64,000 nucleotides of DNA, from assembly GCA_036872755.1 (NCBI GenBank), contig JAVHNS010000002.1, forward strand, positions 3,906,001 through 3,970,000, given 5' to 3'. Of this stretch, positions 45,900 to 58,366 are shown one piece after another. How positions within the stretch are numbered: the stretch's first letter is position 1; each line of letters opens with the position of its first letter. The position numbers and the translations under genes were made by a program. The notes below the pieces were generated by a model. That model did no database searches. It was not told where the DNA came from and saw only the letters and a program-made list of their open reading frames with translations. The stretch comes from Orbilia blumenaviensis. Taxonomy: Eukaryota; Ascomycota; Orbiliomycetes; Orbiliales; Orbiliaceae.

Positions 45900-47613
45900 T
45901 CAGTATCGGGGGGGGGGGGGCCCGCTTTCTAAGTCTCTCTGGGGCCTGGTATCCGTGGGACTTCCTGAGCCTTCCATGCCATACTCTGTACCCACATCCT
46001 GTAGGGGTAATCTGCTGGTGCTTTTTAAAATATTTTCGTACAGGGGAATACTCAACTCGCTCTTACAGCTTCCGACATGGCTGGCTAGCTTGGCTTTCTG
46101 TAGCTCCGGCATTAGATTCGTCGGGTCCAACAATTTACTCGGGTCTGAATATGGAAATTGACCTCCTACTCCACTGATCGCCCCCCTCCTTCTTCCTATT
46201 CCATCTTTGCCCCCCTCACCACTAGTATCTCCAACCTCACTTTCCTTCCCCTTGTACTTTTCCTTTTCGCTTCCACTCCCAGCCGTCAAACCTGCCCCAC
46301 TCAACCGTCTCAAACTAAACCTTCGCAGCCCCGGAATAACTTTAGCCATCAACGGCTTCAACGCCGGCAAACACCCACACAGGATCGCCACATCACACTC
46401 CACCGCCGTCAAGATATACATCGTAGGTCCGTACCAAGTATTATCATACGTTCGGTTTAAAACACACGTCAACTGCCACACTCTTAACCAACCAGCAATG
46501 CAAACCACCCCTCCGAGCGAGAAAAGCATCACAAGACTTATCCTTTGTCTTAACGGCAATCTCAGCCCCAACATATCCTTTATCGGTAATGAGAAAACGT
46601 ATAGATCGCACAAACTGTTGATCACTGCATTCGCGATGTTTGCGGCAGACTCGTTGATGCAGCTCGCCTTCGGGAGGGTTAGGTCCCAGTACGCACTTAT
46701 GGGGCTACACTGGAAGATTATGACGAAGACGAAGGATATACCCGTAGCGAGAACGAGTACCATGCCGGAGTATACTAATAACCGAAAGGTTGGGGAGGCG
46801 GAGAGGCGGAGGTAGAAGAAGAGAATTGAGAGCTTTGTAGTGGCGGTGCATAGGACAAAGAGAAGTTGGGTGCAGAATGCCATTTGACGCATGGGCATTA
46901 TCCATTCGGGCTTTACGTCCCAAATGTGCATTCCTGATGGTTCAATTGTTAGCCGTATCAGTCCCATTATATTTACATTAGGAATTGATATCATGATTGT
47001 TTCACTGATTTTATGAAATAGAAAATGGTATTGAGAGTTATCGAAGGGAGTAGCGTACCATACCCGTACCGCGTGGAGTTCAGTTGCACCGTGGTTAACC
47101 CGATTGCAAGCAACTATAAAAATATATGATCCTCAAAATCAGTCAACGATCTCATAAGTAGCTATCGTATAAGCTGACAGCTAAACTCAATCGCATAAAT
47201 ATATATACATAAATGTATACGGCATGAAATTGAGGGAAATATCTTACTATCGCGATTCCAACGCCCCAGTCGTCACCACCGACACCCCATATCGGCCTCA
47301 TCATCCGTGCCCTAACATACAACCTCAACGCCACCGCCACAGCCGCCAAACCGAGTAAACTCAGTTCCCACGCAAACATTTGTGGGTGTTTGGTCTCTGG
47401 GTTTATATAATTCGGTCGAGGCCATGAGGCTATAACATCTAACGGGATAGGTTCTGAAAGTAATGGGTTACTGTTAATGGATGGGTAGTTGTGGATACCC
47501 AAGCCCGTGGAATTCAGAAGAAGAGCAAAGGGATCGGAACTGTTGAAAGGGTTGGCAGTGATGTTTACGGTGGCCATGATGTCCCGTAGTAACCTATATA
47601 TCGGCGTTGGCAT
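45900..47613 (-). CDS. Fungal rhodopsin-domain (Pth11/SAT4-like) seven-helix receptor
   Basis: Three exons, 47613-47248, 47113-47059 and 46933-45900, with introns of 134 and 125 bp, give 484 residues (472 if the in-frame ATG at 47577 is used). An extracellular N-terminus with three N-glycosylation sites (NIT, NSS, NST) leads to seven hydrophobic helices. Family marks are GGDDWGVG at the first loop, RYGYGMHIWDV formed across the second splice, the helix-3 segment LFVLCTATTKLSILFFYLRL and CDVAILCGCLPAL near helix 7. Such proteins are GPCR-like membrane sensors, some needed for surface sensing; ligands are mostly unknown. No CFEM domain is present. The cytoplasmic tail is Gly/Lys/Ser-rich and ends at a 13-base C tract encoding Pro-Pro-Pro-Pro just before the stop. 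Confidence 0.92.
45908..45920. repeat. 13-base G/C homopolymer in the receptor's last codons
   Basis: On the coding strand this is C13, encoding PPPP and the first base of an Arg codon three codons before the stop (counting the stop). A slip of one base would change or extend the C-terminus. Confidence 0.85.
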
Positions 47614-48406
47614 TCATCAACCTTCAGGACACCCTCGAGGTCGTGAATGCGTTGTTATTGTGGTATTTATTCTACAGCCATGAGCGCTGTGAGGACTAGA
47701 GCCTCTTCCCGTCGAGTCGAAAACCCTCAAGGTCGCGTGAAGGGAAGTATAGGAATCGGGGGAAAAATTAGTAACTCCTCTTCGATCCTAGGGCCATTAA
47801 TTTCGAAGCTGTGGGGTAAAATTCATGATAAATTTACAAATCTTGGAGAGTAACAACATATATTTCCACAGCGGAAACGACTGAGGGGGATTGTGTGAAG
47901 ATGAGTATGAGCGAGATATACTCCGCATTTGGCAATGGAAGGACCCTCTACTGCATCCAGCGAGTAATTGGCGATGCCTTGTTATCTACGTTTAAGCGGA
48001 CGGATCTAAAGGATGTAATATATACCAGGTTTGGGTGGGGGTTATATCTACTATCTAATGAGAATAAGTTATTACACCCGTAGACATAGAATGATAAGGA
48101 TGAAAGTATCAAAAACAAAAAGTTTCAATGACGCCGGCGCAATGCTTGCTAGAATTGAAACAAGCCCTGATTCCTGGAATATTAATAAGCCAGAGAGTTA
48201 GGGAAGTAAAACCGCGACGCCGAAAAATATATGTCGCTCAAAAATCATATCAGGGGCTCGGATGAAAGCTTGAGGGTTCCATCACTTGCAATTGACAGGG
48301 TGACCGAACATCAATTCAAATCGGTCAGACTGACAAGAAAACAACAAGGGTATATGGTGAAAATATCGAAAAGAAAGAAAGAAAGAAAGAAAAAGGGAAT
48401 TCTTCT
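47614..48406. other. Intergenic
   Basis: Receptor promoter on the left; 3' flank of the zinc-finger gene on the right. A GAAA microsatellite lies at about 48372-48395. Open frames at 47647-47853 and 47895-48083 show no support. Confidence 0.5.
48372..48395. repeat. GAAA microsatellite
   Basis: About five to six copies of GAAA in the 3' flank of the zinc-finger gene. Confidence 0.7.
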
Positions 48407-51400
48407 TCAGCCGTCGGCTCTACCCTTGCCTTTTTCCCCATTTGCATTATTATTATTATCCGTCAAGTCCCGAACAGGAACAGGTGCAACCATGGTTAGA
48501 TCAGTCGTTGGTTTCCTAATTTTGGTAGACCAGCCTTCCCCAGTATCAAACTCTAGCCCTGGCAAGTCAAGTATATCAAAGGACTCCGTTCCCGCTCCCA
48601 CCCGTCCAATTCTTGCTAATTCGTCGTCAAAATATTTCTGTTCATCGGCATCATTTTCGAAATCAATCTCTTCGGGGAATTCGTGTGCGAGCTTGAATTG
48701 AGTACCGCCAGAGAAACCAGGAGGTGGTGTAAACTTATAGCCATAAGGTGCTTGGGTGATGACAGGTGTGAGAGACCGTCCAGTTCTATCACGTGACATA
48801 GAACGTAGGCGGCCTTCGACCGAATGTACAGAAGAATCCCGAGATAAGGAACGAGCTGTGTATTTGGTTAGAATCCTCCGGAAAACATGTTGATGATCGT
48901 CTACACTCACCAGCCGAAACGCTCATTCCATCCCCGAGCTCTCCTCTCACCGCTTTCAAATGCTCACCCATAACATGGCTGTCCCACGCTGTCCCAGTAC
49001 CAAAATTCAACCTCCGCCTCCTCTGTTCGAATATTTGTTTCCCAGTTTCCGGATCCAGCACACCAATGGGAATCAATGTCCCACAACTTCCCCAACAACA
49101 AGGCAAAACGCCTTGGGTATTTTCGACTTTGTGCTTCTTAATCAAGTGCCTGCGGAGAGTCTCCAGGTTCTGCAGCTCTTGATTGCACTTCTCCCATTGG
49201 CATCCGAACATAGGGAATATCCGGGATGAGCCATTGCCCCGCGCACTACCGTTGCCATCCCCGGGGTACATTGGATCCGGCGAATCACCGTACTTGCGTT
49301 TCCGGTTGCCATCACCTCCGTTACTACCACTACCGCCGTTACTTAGAGAGTTGATGTTGACACGAACGACATTGCCATATTTGTGGGCGTTAGCTGCCGT
49401 CGATGTATCACCGGCGGAATTCGTATCTGTGTTTAGAGAACCTGATATTCCTCCAGCTACAGAACCGCCTCGTCCTCCACGGACCGCTCGGGGAACACCC
49501 CTACTACCCCTCGGGCGCCCACGTTTCCCCCTAACCTTTCCATCTGGCGTGATGGCGGTGATTGTAAGGTCAGGTTCTATTCTGGGAACTCCTGGCGTAA
49601 ATGGCACCGGTTCTCGCTTCCTACCCCTTGTTTCTTCTTCGGGTGCCACGCTTTTCTTAGGCTTCCGCACTTCGCCAGGGAGTGGTGCTGGAGGCGGATC
49701 ATATAAATCCCAAGGTATGGCTCCAAGATCGGTTGTGTTATCGAAGGCATCTGGGTGGAGCCGCTTGAGTATGGCCAGACGGCTATTTAGACCTTCGTAT
49801 TGTGGGTGTCGCCCAGTCGATTGCAATACAGCATGAACAATTATTCGAGAGTCATAAGAATTACATCTTAGAGCATTCTTTTTATCTATAGCTGGGGCAC
49901 GTGGTAAGGTTACTTTACGGGATGACGCTGGAAGCCGTGGAGGAATCGGAGCAGGTTGAGCTGGAATAGAAACGGATTTCGGCGGTAGTTCCACCGGCTC
50001 TTCGAGTTTCTTTAGCCGTGACATTTGGGCTTCAAGTTTCGACTGCAATTTTTCAAGTACCGAGCTGTCTTCTTTGGCGCGGGATTGAGTGAATGGACGG
50101 TTTGGAGACGAAGCCTGAATGAGATCTTCATAGCGAGATATAGGTTTGGTGATTGTGATTGTAAGTGGGCTTTAGTTTCCAAGTTAGTATGTAACCAGGA
50201 ACATCTTTGTCAAGATAGCACATACCTAGCGTCTGCCATTGTCTCATCTCTTAGGGTTGGCGAAAAATTGGGTTGAGGTGCAACCGGTGCCTGGGATTGA
50301 GAAGCTGGAGTTTTGACTTGTGGGGTCTGAGGGGGTCGAGGAGCCTGCGTAGGAGTCTGCTGAGAAATATTCGCCATAGAAACACGCTTTTTGCCAGTGC
50401 CTTTAGCTGGTTTCTCAGGAATAGCGCGAGGGTCAGAAGCCGGTGCTGGAGCCGGCACAGGGGGTGCACTGGTTTCGTCAGAACGTACGTTGGACTCCGG
50501 TTGTCCGAGGTGCGCCGGATAGGATACCTCACGATAGATCATAGATGGAGCGACAAAATTTTGGGAGTGATCATGGTTATGATCTTGGGGCACAAGGTTG
50601 GTGATCGAATCTTTTATGTTTCTGGGATTGAATGATTTCATGGATTGGGGTGTGGCCGTTCTGGTTGGGGCATCCGATGAGGATTGCGCTGCTGATATAG
50701 CAGGTGCGGTTGTTGATGCTGCTGGTGCTTTAGAGGAGTCGATAGTCTCCGATTTTTTCAGCAACTCAACAGCCAAATCGTTTCTGTTGAATTCATAACC
50801 ATTCTTTTCGAGTGTCTGGCACAATTCCGCAAAAGTCAGACCGCTGTCAAGAAGCCTCATTGCATATGGTTCAGAGCATGACTGGCCAAGGTTGGTGAGG
50901 AAAGTGAATACCGTCTGCGATAGAGCGACTTTCTGATTTGTAGGCCATATCGTCCTTTGTGCCTGGGAAGCCGCATTGCCCAGAGTTGGTGTCTGCTCTC
51001 CAGACTCAGCGGGGGTCGACTGTCTGGCGGTTGTCGGTTTCGCAGGAGTTGCAGTTGTCTGCCGCGGGCTATCAACGCTAGCCGTACTTTTTGAACCCGT
51101 CATCGAAAGGGAAGCGCCTCCTTTCCCCAGACCACCAGTGCTAGGATTGCCACGCTTAACATTGTCCCATACTTGCTGAAAAGCGGTGGGGTCTCGGGAC
51201 TGGTACTCTCGCATTTTTTCCACCATTTCCCGCATATGTTGTTCCATAACCTGCATATCTGATCCAGCGGGTAGATCGGGAAAAATAGACTGTTCAGGAG
51301 GGGCATCTACTTTTAGAACCTTTTTGCCCTGAGGCGTGGTGGTGTCCGTAGTAGGTTTATCGGAAGTGGAATCAGTTGGATAGAACATATGTTGCGTAGG

Positions 51401-52945
51401 CAATGATGTTGGCTGCTGGGAAATTACAGCTTCAGCTGTAGCTAGGGAAGCTGCCGAAGCCTTGGATTTCCTTGGTGCTCGAGATTTCGGAGTCTTGGTT
51501 GTTGGTGACTTTTGCGAAACCGACTGTCGCGGCTTTCGGGGCTTCTTTGTAGCAGGCGTTGGAGTCTTAGTTGACCCAGAGACAGGGACAAATGTTGGTA
51601 TCGGTGTAGGAGCAGGAGCAGGAGCGGTAGCACTAGTGACTTGGGCGGTTGACGATGCTGGAGCAGCTGCGTTACTAGAAGATGTGGATCGGGGCTGGGC
51701 TACGTTGGGAGCAGCATAATCTTGGTAGTATTGCTGCTGATTAGGCTGTGCAGAAATAGTTGCCGAACCACTATAGCTGTATGAAGGTGCCGGGGTTGTG
51801 GCGGCGGCGAGAGTGGTAGTAGATGAACCTCTTCCTAGATCTTGGGTAGATCTATCATAGGAGGTTGCTTGTGCGGTCATGCTCGGTTTCGTGGGGTGGG
51901 ACGAGGGTGTGTAAGTTTCTGCTGTGTGAGTAGTCTCGAAGTAGGATGTTGAGTTATCTGTGGCATTTCGCGTGGGGGTAGGCTGAGGAAGAGTGTAGAC
52001 TCGGTGGAGATAAGATTGAGATTGATCTGTGTCATCATGATAGGCCTTCCCGTATCCCGTAGTCTGGTGATATGCAGACGATGTATGCGAAGTTGTTGTT
52101 TTTGCAGGTGGTGTTTCGTATGTGTAAGATGCCTTTGAGCTGCTTTGAGCTGGTTGTCGATAAGATTGGTTTGGTTGTCTTTGGGAAGATTGCTTAGATG
52201 CCGCGGACGACGACCTAGCAGCTGTACTACTATATGAAGACGAAGGCTGATCATAGCCAGAGCTTAGCGATGTTGTTTTTGTAGTATTTGAGGGCGTAGT
52301 AGAGGTTCTTTGGGTATAGTGATTCTGCTGCTGCTGCTGCGAGGCAGTAGTGGTATTAGGTTTGGCATATGAATAACCATAATCCGTAGGAGCAATCACC
52401 GACGTCGTCTGCCCGTTCGATGAGGTCACTGCCCCAGAACTCCACCCTGCAGAGGTCGATAAGGCATGTTCCGCACGATCATGGGACCGCCCTGTCGTTG
52501 CATCCGTCCGTTGCCTCGTCATAGACGCCGACGATTTATTAGAAGCCTGATAGAGGCCTCCGGACCCGTACGCCGTCGCATTGCCCATGTTGGCAGCATT
52601 AGACCTTGATCCTCCGGATGCTTGTGCGATCGCATTCCCTGTCGGACCAGCCGAGCGACCAACATCGTGGCTCACCGTTGCTATCGTCTGCTGTGCCGGT
52701 GCCGGGGCAGGGAAATGTAGGCCATTGAACTGGGTGGTATTGGATCTACTATCGATAGCAGCCGCCGATTGTCGTACAGCAGACGTCGACCGCGACTGGC
52801 TTGACGGATAATATGTCTGCGATGCCGGGGGGGCAGCGGTAGCAGCAGTCGGGGCGGTGGACGGGTACTGATCCTGGAAGGACTGCTGTTGATTCTGCGG
52901 ATAGGACGAATTTCCGTAATTGTAGTTGTAGTAGTTACCCGCCAT
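48407..52945 (-). CDS. C2H2 zinc-finger, AT-hook protein, 1475 residues
   Basis: Three exons, 52945-50226, 50169-48911 and 48855-48407. The first intron (56 bp) has a perfect TACTAAC branch site and links two long frames that would otherwise pass as separate genes; the second is 55 bp. The N-terminal about 520 residues are Gln/Ser/Thr/Tyr-rich low complexity starting with YYNYNYG, prion-like in look. Around 550-780 lie conserved helical segments (MEQHMREMVEKMREYQ; SEPYAMRLLDSGLTFAELCQTLEKNGYEF). A coiled coil (about 945-975) and an AT-hook (GKRGRPRGSRG) follow. A C2H2 finger (CQWEKC, then HLIKKH) and a second Cys/His segment (CCWGSCG...DSHVMGEH) come near the C-terminus. Probably a nuclear DNA-binding or chromatin factor; the exact complex is unknown to me. 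Confidence 0.9.
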
Positions 52946-53815
52946 CGAGCAAGAGCGCCCGGCCGACGCGTCTGGATGGGAGTGAAGCCAGAGCGAATAT
53001 GGGCGATGCTACTGGATCGCGAGGTCGTCGATGAGGTTCGATGTTGACGATGATTTTGGGATGGGACGACATGCACAGCGGGCTTTGTTTCTTTCCCTTT
53101 CGTCTGTTTGGCCCCGGCCTGGGTTGGTCGACTTAAACTTCAAGCGTGTCGCCCCAGACCAGGGTTTCCATGAATTCAAACCACCCAATCAATATGAGAT
53201 TGTGCCTCTGATTTCACAAAAATTCTAAGATCAAGAGCTATATATATTCTATTACATATCGAGACTTAGTAACATCACGGAAGTATAGAGTTTCCATGTG
53301 ATCCAAGCATACTTGATACCAGTATCGATATCGATAACGCTATAGCCAGCAGGAATGAAGCATCGGTTTGGAGCTAAAGTGCTGCTTGTGCCAACACCCT
53401 GCCAACGCCAACACCCTGCCCAATACCGTGCAGGTTTGATCTGCGAAGAGCAGATCGATGTGTTGACTTTGTTCATGTCCAAAACACAAAATATGTCAAT
53501 GCCATGTCAAACATGTTTGCTCCCTTGGCTTTTTCCCAATCTAGCTAAGCGAACGATAGGGCATCACCAACGCACATCCAGACGCCAAGACACTAACACG
53601 TGATGAATCCCACACAACGAACCCTACCACTTTTCGCAGCTCTGAAAAAAATTGAATTGGTTGCAGCTCCCCCAAATTCGATCTTTGCATCCTGGAATTA
53701 TACCCGCCATCACGACACAGTCTTCGACCATCACCACCGACATCCATCACCCTTTCGACACCAATATCCACCGACCAAGCCCTTCCTCCCTTACCCGGAC
53801 CAACAATCAGCCACA
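52946..53815. promoter_or_regulatory. Divergent promoter region of zinc-finger gene and L26
   Basis: 870 bp between divergent ATGs. Pyrimidine-rich blocks before the L26 start (53690-53800) are typical of strongly expressed fungal ribosomal protein genes. A short repeat (GCCAACACCCTGCC) occurs twice at 53391-53420. No further gene is seen. Confidence 0.45.
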
Positions 53816-54542
53816 ATGGTTTCCGTCAGCACAGGTTCGTCGATTGCTCCATACTCCGAAGTTTTGTTTTTTGTATGATGGATGGATGGCCATAGAAGGA
53901 AAGAGAGACCAAAAAACCGAAGGAATGAAGGAATTAAAGGAAGATATGAATAAAAGAAGGATTCAAACTTTTTTTTGATATAATGGACATTTTGAGATGA
54001 AGATTGGACGATGATATGCTGCTGTCACCATAAAGAGTAAATGAAAGGCTAACAGTCGGATTCTTGCTTCTATCAACAGCCATCCACCACTCGCGAAGAA
54101 AGTCGAGAAAGGCGCACTTTGATGCTCCATCCTCCGTCAGGCGGACTATCATGTCCGCTCCCCTCTCCAAGGAGCTGAAGGAGAAGTACAACGTACGGCA
54201 ATCCTGATTTTGATATACATATATATATCCCGATACAAGAGTGAAACGGTATTAACATTTTTGGAACAGGTTAACGCCCTCCCAATCCGCAAGGACGACG
54301 AGGTCATCATCACCCGTGGTACTTACAAGGGCCGCGAGGGCAAAGTCACTTCTGTCTACCGTCTCAAATACGTTATCCACATCGAGAGAGTATCCCGCGA
54401 GAAGGTTAACGGCCAGTCCGTCCCAGTCGGCATCCACCCCTCGAAGGTCGTCATCACCAAGCCAAAGCTCGACAAGGACCGTGAAGCCATCCTGGAACGA
54501 AAGGGCAAGGCCAGCAAAGGAAAGGGAAAGGCTGAAGAGTAG
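53816..54542 (+). CDS. 60S ribosomal protein L26 (uL24)
   Basis: Three exons, 53816-53834 (only 19 bases), 54080-54192 and 54270-54542, encode 134 residues. uL24 sits near the peptide exit tunnel of the large subunit. Family segments are all present: [10 protein letters not shown] and APSSVRR in exon 2, [14 protein letters not shown] at the splice, the KOW motif [17 protein letters not shown], and [15 protein letters not shown]. The tail is a short Lys-rich [10 protein letters not shown] run. The first intron is 245 bp, far longer than the others here, a common trait of ribosomal protein genes. Codon use is strongly biased to C-ending codons, as expected for high expression. The start is fixed by the 19-base first exon, MVSVST plus one base. 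Confidence 0.97.
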
Positions 54543-57020
54543 AAGAAGCGCTTGACGTTCTCTGTTGTTTTGTTCTCTACTACTTTTTTGCTGCCCGCTT
54601 TTCCTTATTTTCACTCTAGTAATGAATGGTGATGGGACTCACGCCTTTTTTTTTTCTTCGACTAGAAGAGCATCTTCCTTTTTTTTTATTTTTTGCGGTA
54701 TATAAGGTGTCTTAGGTTTTAATGGGAAAAAGCAGCAGGAGAATCGCTTTCATTTTTCTCGAACGGAAGGGGGTTAGAAAAAACTGGCCGGAGGAGGAAG
54801 TGGAGGAGAAGGATGAGGAAAACGGTTTACAAGCAGACATCCACCCACCTGTTGTATCACGACCGAAAGAAAACATCCACCTCCTCACGACTCATCCGAA
54901 ATTTCTCATTCCGAAAACCTTCCCTCCTACCAATAACACTCTTACCAACTTCGAACTCACCCACCATCTCGCATCAATGGCCAGACAAACTCCCTTTTGT
55001 TCTCTCTCCCTCGCTCTCACCTTCGGGAATTCTCCAGATGTCGTGTTCATTCTATGTATATTCTAACCTCCTTTTTTTATCCCCTATCCTAACGGATGAA
55101 ATGCCTCCTCAATGCGAAGGATACATGAAACCGCAACAGAAAAGGTTCTCTTTTGTCGCCGCCATATATTAGAGAATACTGGCCTTTCAAACTTCTTTCC
55201 CAAGCCGTCAGGCATCGGATCGGGCGTTTCTACACCTATATATCCGAGATCTGGGTTCTTGGGTAGAAGGAGGGGCGAAAAGTAACCCAGTATTCTGTAG
55301 GCGTGAAAACCAATTATATGCAATTGAGCAACATGTACAACTGCCAGTATTTATCACCCTCCCTACCCATAAAATCATATCAATCCAGGGTAGGCGAGGG
55401 TAAACGTCTGGCATAGAAGAAAACGTAAATACAGAAAGAAAAATACCGCACCAAATGGGCCGTATGGTTTCGACTTGAAAGCTTTTCTGGACGCATTTTT
55501 TTCTTTCTTGTGAATTCTCGCCTGCAGACCGCTACTTGAACTTTTGCTATACATGAGGCGTGTGAGATGCGGTTTGAGGGTGAGGGACATCCTATTGTGA
55601 GATTACAGAGACACTGTCATCTTCAACCTTTTCTGCCAATTGAAGCGTATACGTAGTACCTACCTAGGTACTTATTTCGGTACAAGGTATCCCATAATTG
55701 CAGTACCTCACTAAATAGCTATCCGTGTAAGAATTTCTTACATCGATTCGATAACCAAAACTCATATATCTACTTATACATATACAGAAATATATTGTAC
55801 GAAAAGCCATCTCCGCCTGTGGTCATAAACAGGCTCCAGAATGGCCAAAATCCTTACCTTCAATAAAATAAAATAAAATAACATTCGACTTCCATACTTA
55901 AAGAATCATTCGTTTTCTTTCCATTATTTTAAGATACCACCTGGCTTGGCAAAAAGAGACTCGCTGCATGCACGACACTGCTGCGTCGCTCTTAGCTTCC
56001 CAGTTTACATACCGCCTACATACATTGTAGTAGCTTACGAACCGACAGCTTACGAGCAATAACTACTGTACAGATCGTAGACTAGTATCTCACAAGATGT
56101 CATCCTGGTACTTCATTTAGACATTGGTTACTACTATCTTACAAAAACAATAAAAAACAAAATAGAAAGTAAAGACAAGAAGTTCCACCGGCTAGCTTAA
56201 TCAGAATGTCGTCCTTTAAACGGCGTCATTGCGGCGTCATTGCAGCTAAGCATACCCTTTGCTATGCCAGATAGCATCTCAAAATAGAAACAAATAAAGC
56301 AGAATAAAATAACTATGAAAGCAAACAATTGCTTTTAATAATGTAGAAGTGGGTGGTTTTATGTGTGGCTGGTCTTGTTGAGTATGGCCAATATCCACCA
56401 CTCGATTTTGGGAAGTATATAGACCTACCTAGCCCTTGTCTATTCACCTATCACAATGATACGAGGCTAACTACGGCCTAGTTCTTTTCATACCTGGTTT
56501 CAAAGAAAGGATTAATAAGTATATTGCATGTTGCCCATAATAGCAGCGCAGACACAAAGCTGACGAAACTAGGCAGCAGGCCTAGGCATGGGATATATCA
56601 ATACACTCCTAACGAATGTTCTTAAAGAATCACGAGAGTGCTCCCAGTCGTCGTTAGCGCCATAAACACCAACCTCTGCTCAGAGTCCATTCTGCATTGC
56701 ATTGTCGCCATAGTTGCACACAGCGTACTAATAAGCAGATATCGCCCGGGCGATCAAAGGCTATAGCCGCGAACGTTGTCGTATTTAGAGCCTGGATATT
56801 CAATCGTATTCTTCTTGTTATCCAGCGCATCCGTTCCTCCCTATTTACGGCGTAAATAATAAGTATTTTCCAGTTAGCACTAGTATCATCAGACAGATTT
56901 AGACCTTCATTCACTCCTTTCAGCCCCTTCCACTCTTTTCATATCCTCTTCCCCCCCATAAGCCTCGACTTTTCATTCATGCCTTTTTCGCACTCTCATA
57001 CTCCCCTTCAAGAAATATAT
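54543..57020. other. Convergent intergenic region, 2.5 kb
   Basis: The 3' flanks of L26 and chitinase with about 2 kb of unassigned sequence. It includes a CTAGGTA-type palindrome near 55660-55672 and an AAAAT pentamer run at about 55860-55885. Open frames at 54722-55066 and 56654-56914 lack family, splice or signal support. Confidence 0.5.
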
Positions 57021-58366
57021 CTATAGAGCCTCACTTACCAACGTATCGACGACGGTCTGGACAAGAGATTCCGAACCAATTTTGTCCCCACTTGTCTCCC
57101 ACCACATGGCACCTCCCAATCCCTTTGACTTGATATATTGCGCTTTCCACTTAGCAACATTGGGCGTGTCGTGCGATACCATTAGCTTTACGATGACGTC
57201 GTAGCTCCAGGCGGCAATAATGTCTGGATCCTCGCTAACTTGCGAACCTGCTAGCGGGAGATCTTTATAATCCCAGACTCCAGCCTCCCAGTGCCCTGGA
57301 CCGCCACCGCTGTATGGCTTTCCTGGCCCGTCGGTGTGTGCAAAACCACGACCGTATAAAGGCATCCCCATCACCAGTTTTTCTGGCTTGATAGATTTCT
57401 TCAACAGGTCGAGAGTTCTATCGAAAGAGTATTCTGTCGACGCTGGGTTTCTCGTGGAGAAGTGGACATTTGAAGAGTGTCCCGAAACAGCTGACCAAGG
57501 ACCTGAAAAATCATAGGCCATAACATTCCAGAAGCTAAGATATTTGTCCATCCCAGGGATGTCAAGCTTCTCGAGTTGGTAGATACTACAAGGTACGGCC
57601 ACCGAAAGCTCGAAACGGGGATTCAGGACATCGAGATATTTACGGACAAGCCTCAAAAGATCGACAAAGTTGGCGGCTTCTGTAGGATCATTTGGGTACT
57701 CCCAGTCCTATGTTTCCATTTCGGTCTATGCATCAGTTTCTTTGCCAACATTTAGTACTAATAAAGGATACTTCTAGTGACTTACTATGTCAACGCCATC
57801 AAGGCCAAAATTTCTGACCATTTCAACGGCTGTACGAGCGAACGTATCTCGACGCTCAAGAGTACTCGCACCCCCGGGAAGGTCTCCGTTCTGGGAGTAT
57901 GTCCAACCACCTATTGACAGCAGTACCTTGAGCCCTCGGTTGGCACGTTTAAGTTTGAAAAGTTGCCAAAATATTCCATAGAGATTGTACCCTGGTTGGT
58001 CCCAGGGCTCTTCCCAGTGAATCTATCAACTAGTAAGTACTTATTCACATGCATAGTTGCCCCCTGGCCCTCCCTCCTCCAGATTGTTGTGGGGAGATAC
58101 TAACATCAGTGTCAGCCCAAGGGTCAGCTAGACCGATTTCTCCAGTCTGTCCATTGATCTTGGCAAATGCGAACAGAATGTGGGTGTAATTTTTGATCTT
58201 CAAGTCTTGTGGCTTGAAGTTACGTCCATAGATTGCCTGCGGTTTGAACCTAGTATCAGCAAAGGTTTTATCGGAAATGCAAGGTATGTGTCGAGTGAAT
58301 GGAGCAATTTACCCAGTCAACATAGTAGCCGACGGTGCGATAACGTCGATATTCTGAACCTTGCAT
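57021..58366 (-). CDS. GH18 chitinase
   Basis: Four exons, 58366-58313, 58236-58105, 58022-57786 and 57707-57021, with introns of 76, 82 and 78 bp, all in phase 0, encode 369 residues. GH18 enzymes cleave chitin by substrate-assisted catalysis. The catalytic DxxDxDxE motif DGVDI-DWE is completed across the third splice, with Glu144 as acid. Other marks are the barrel start VGYYVDW, AIYGRNF, SIGGW, MAYD, GMPLYGRGF and the Trp strand GGAMWWE. It resembles fungal group A enzymes of the Trichoderma 42-kDa type but begins MQGSEYRR with no signal peptide and has no chitin-binding domain. It is therefore either intracellular or lacks an upstream secretion exon I could not find. The length fits a bare catalytic domain. 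Confidence 0.93.

Noticed and set aside
53835..54079. C/D-box snoRNA in the first L26 intron
   Set aside because: A C-box-like ATGATA exists, but no D box (CTGA) is suitably placed and no terminal stem was found.
54722..55066. 114-codon ORF after L26
   Set aside because: Lies in the L26 3' flank, has a non-random but low-complexity start and no conservation signal that I can see.
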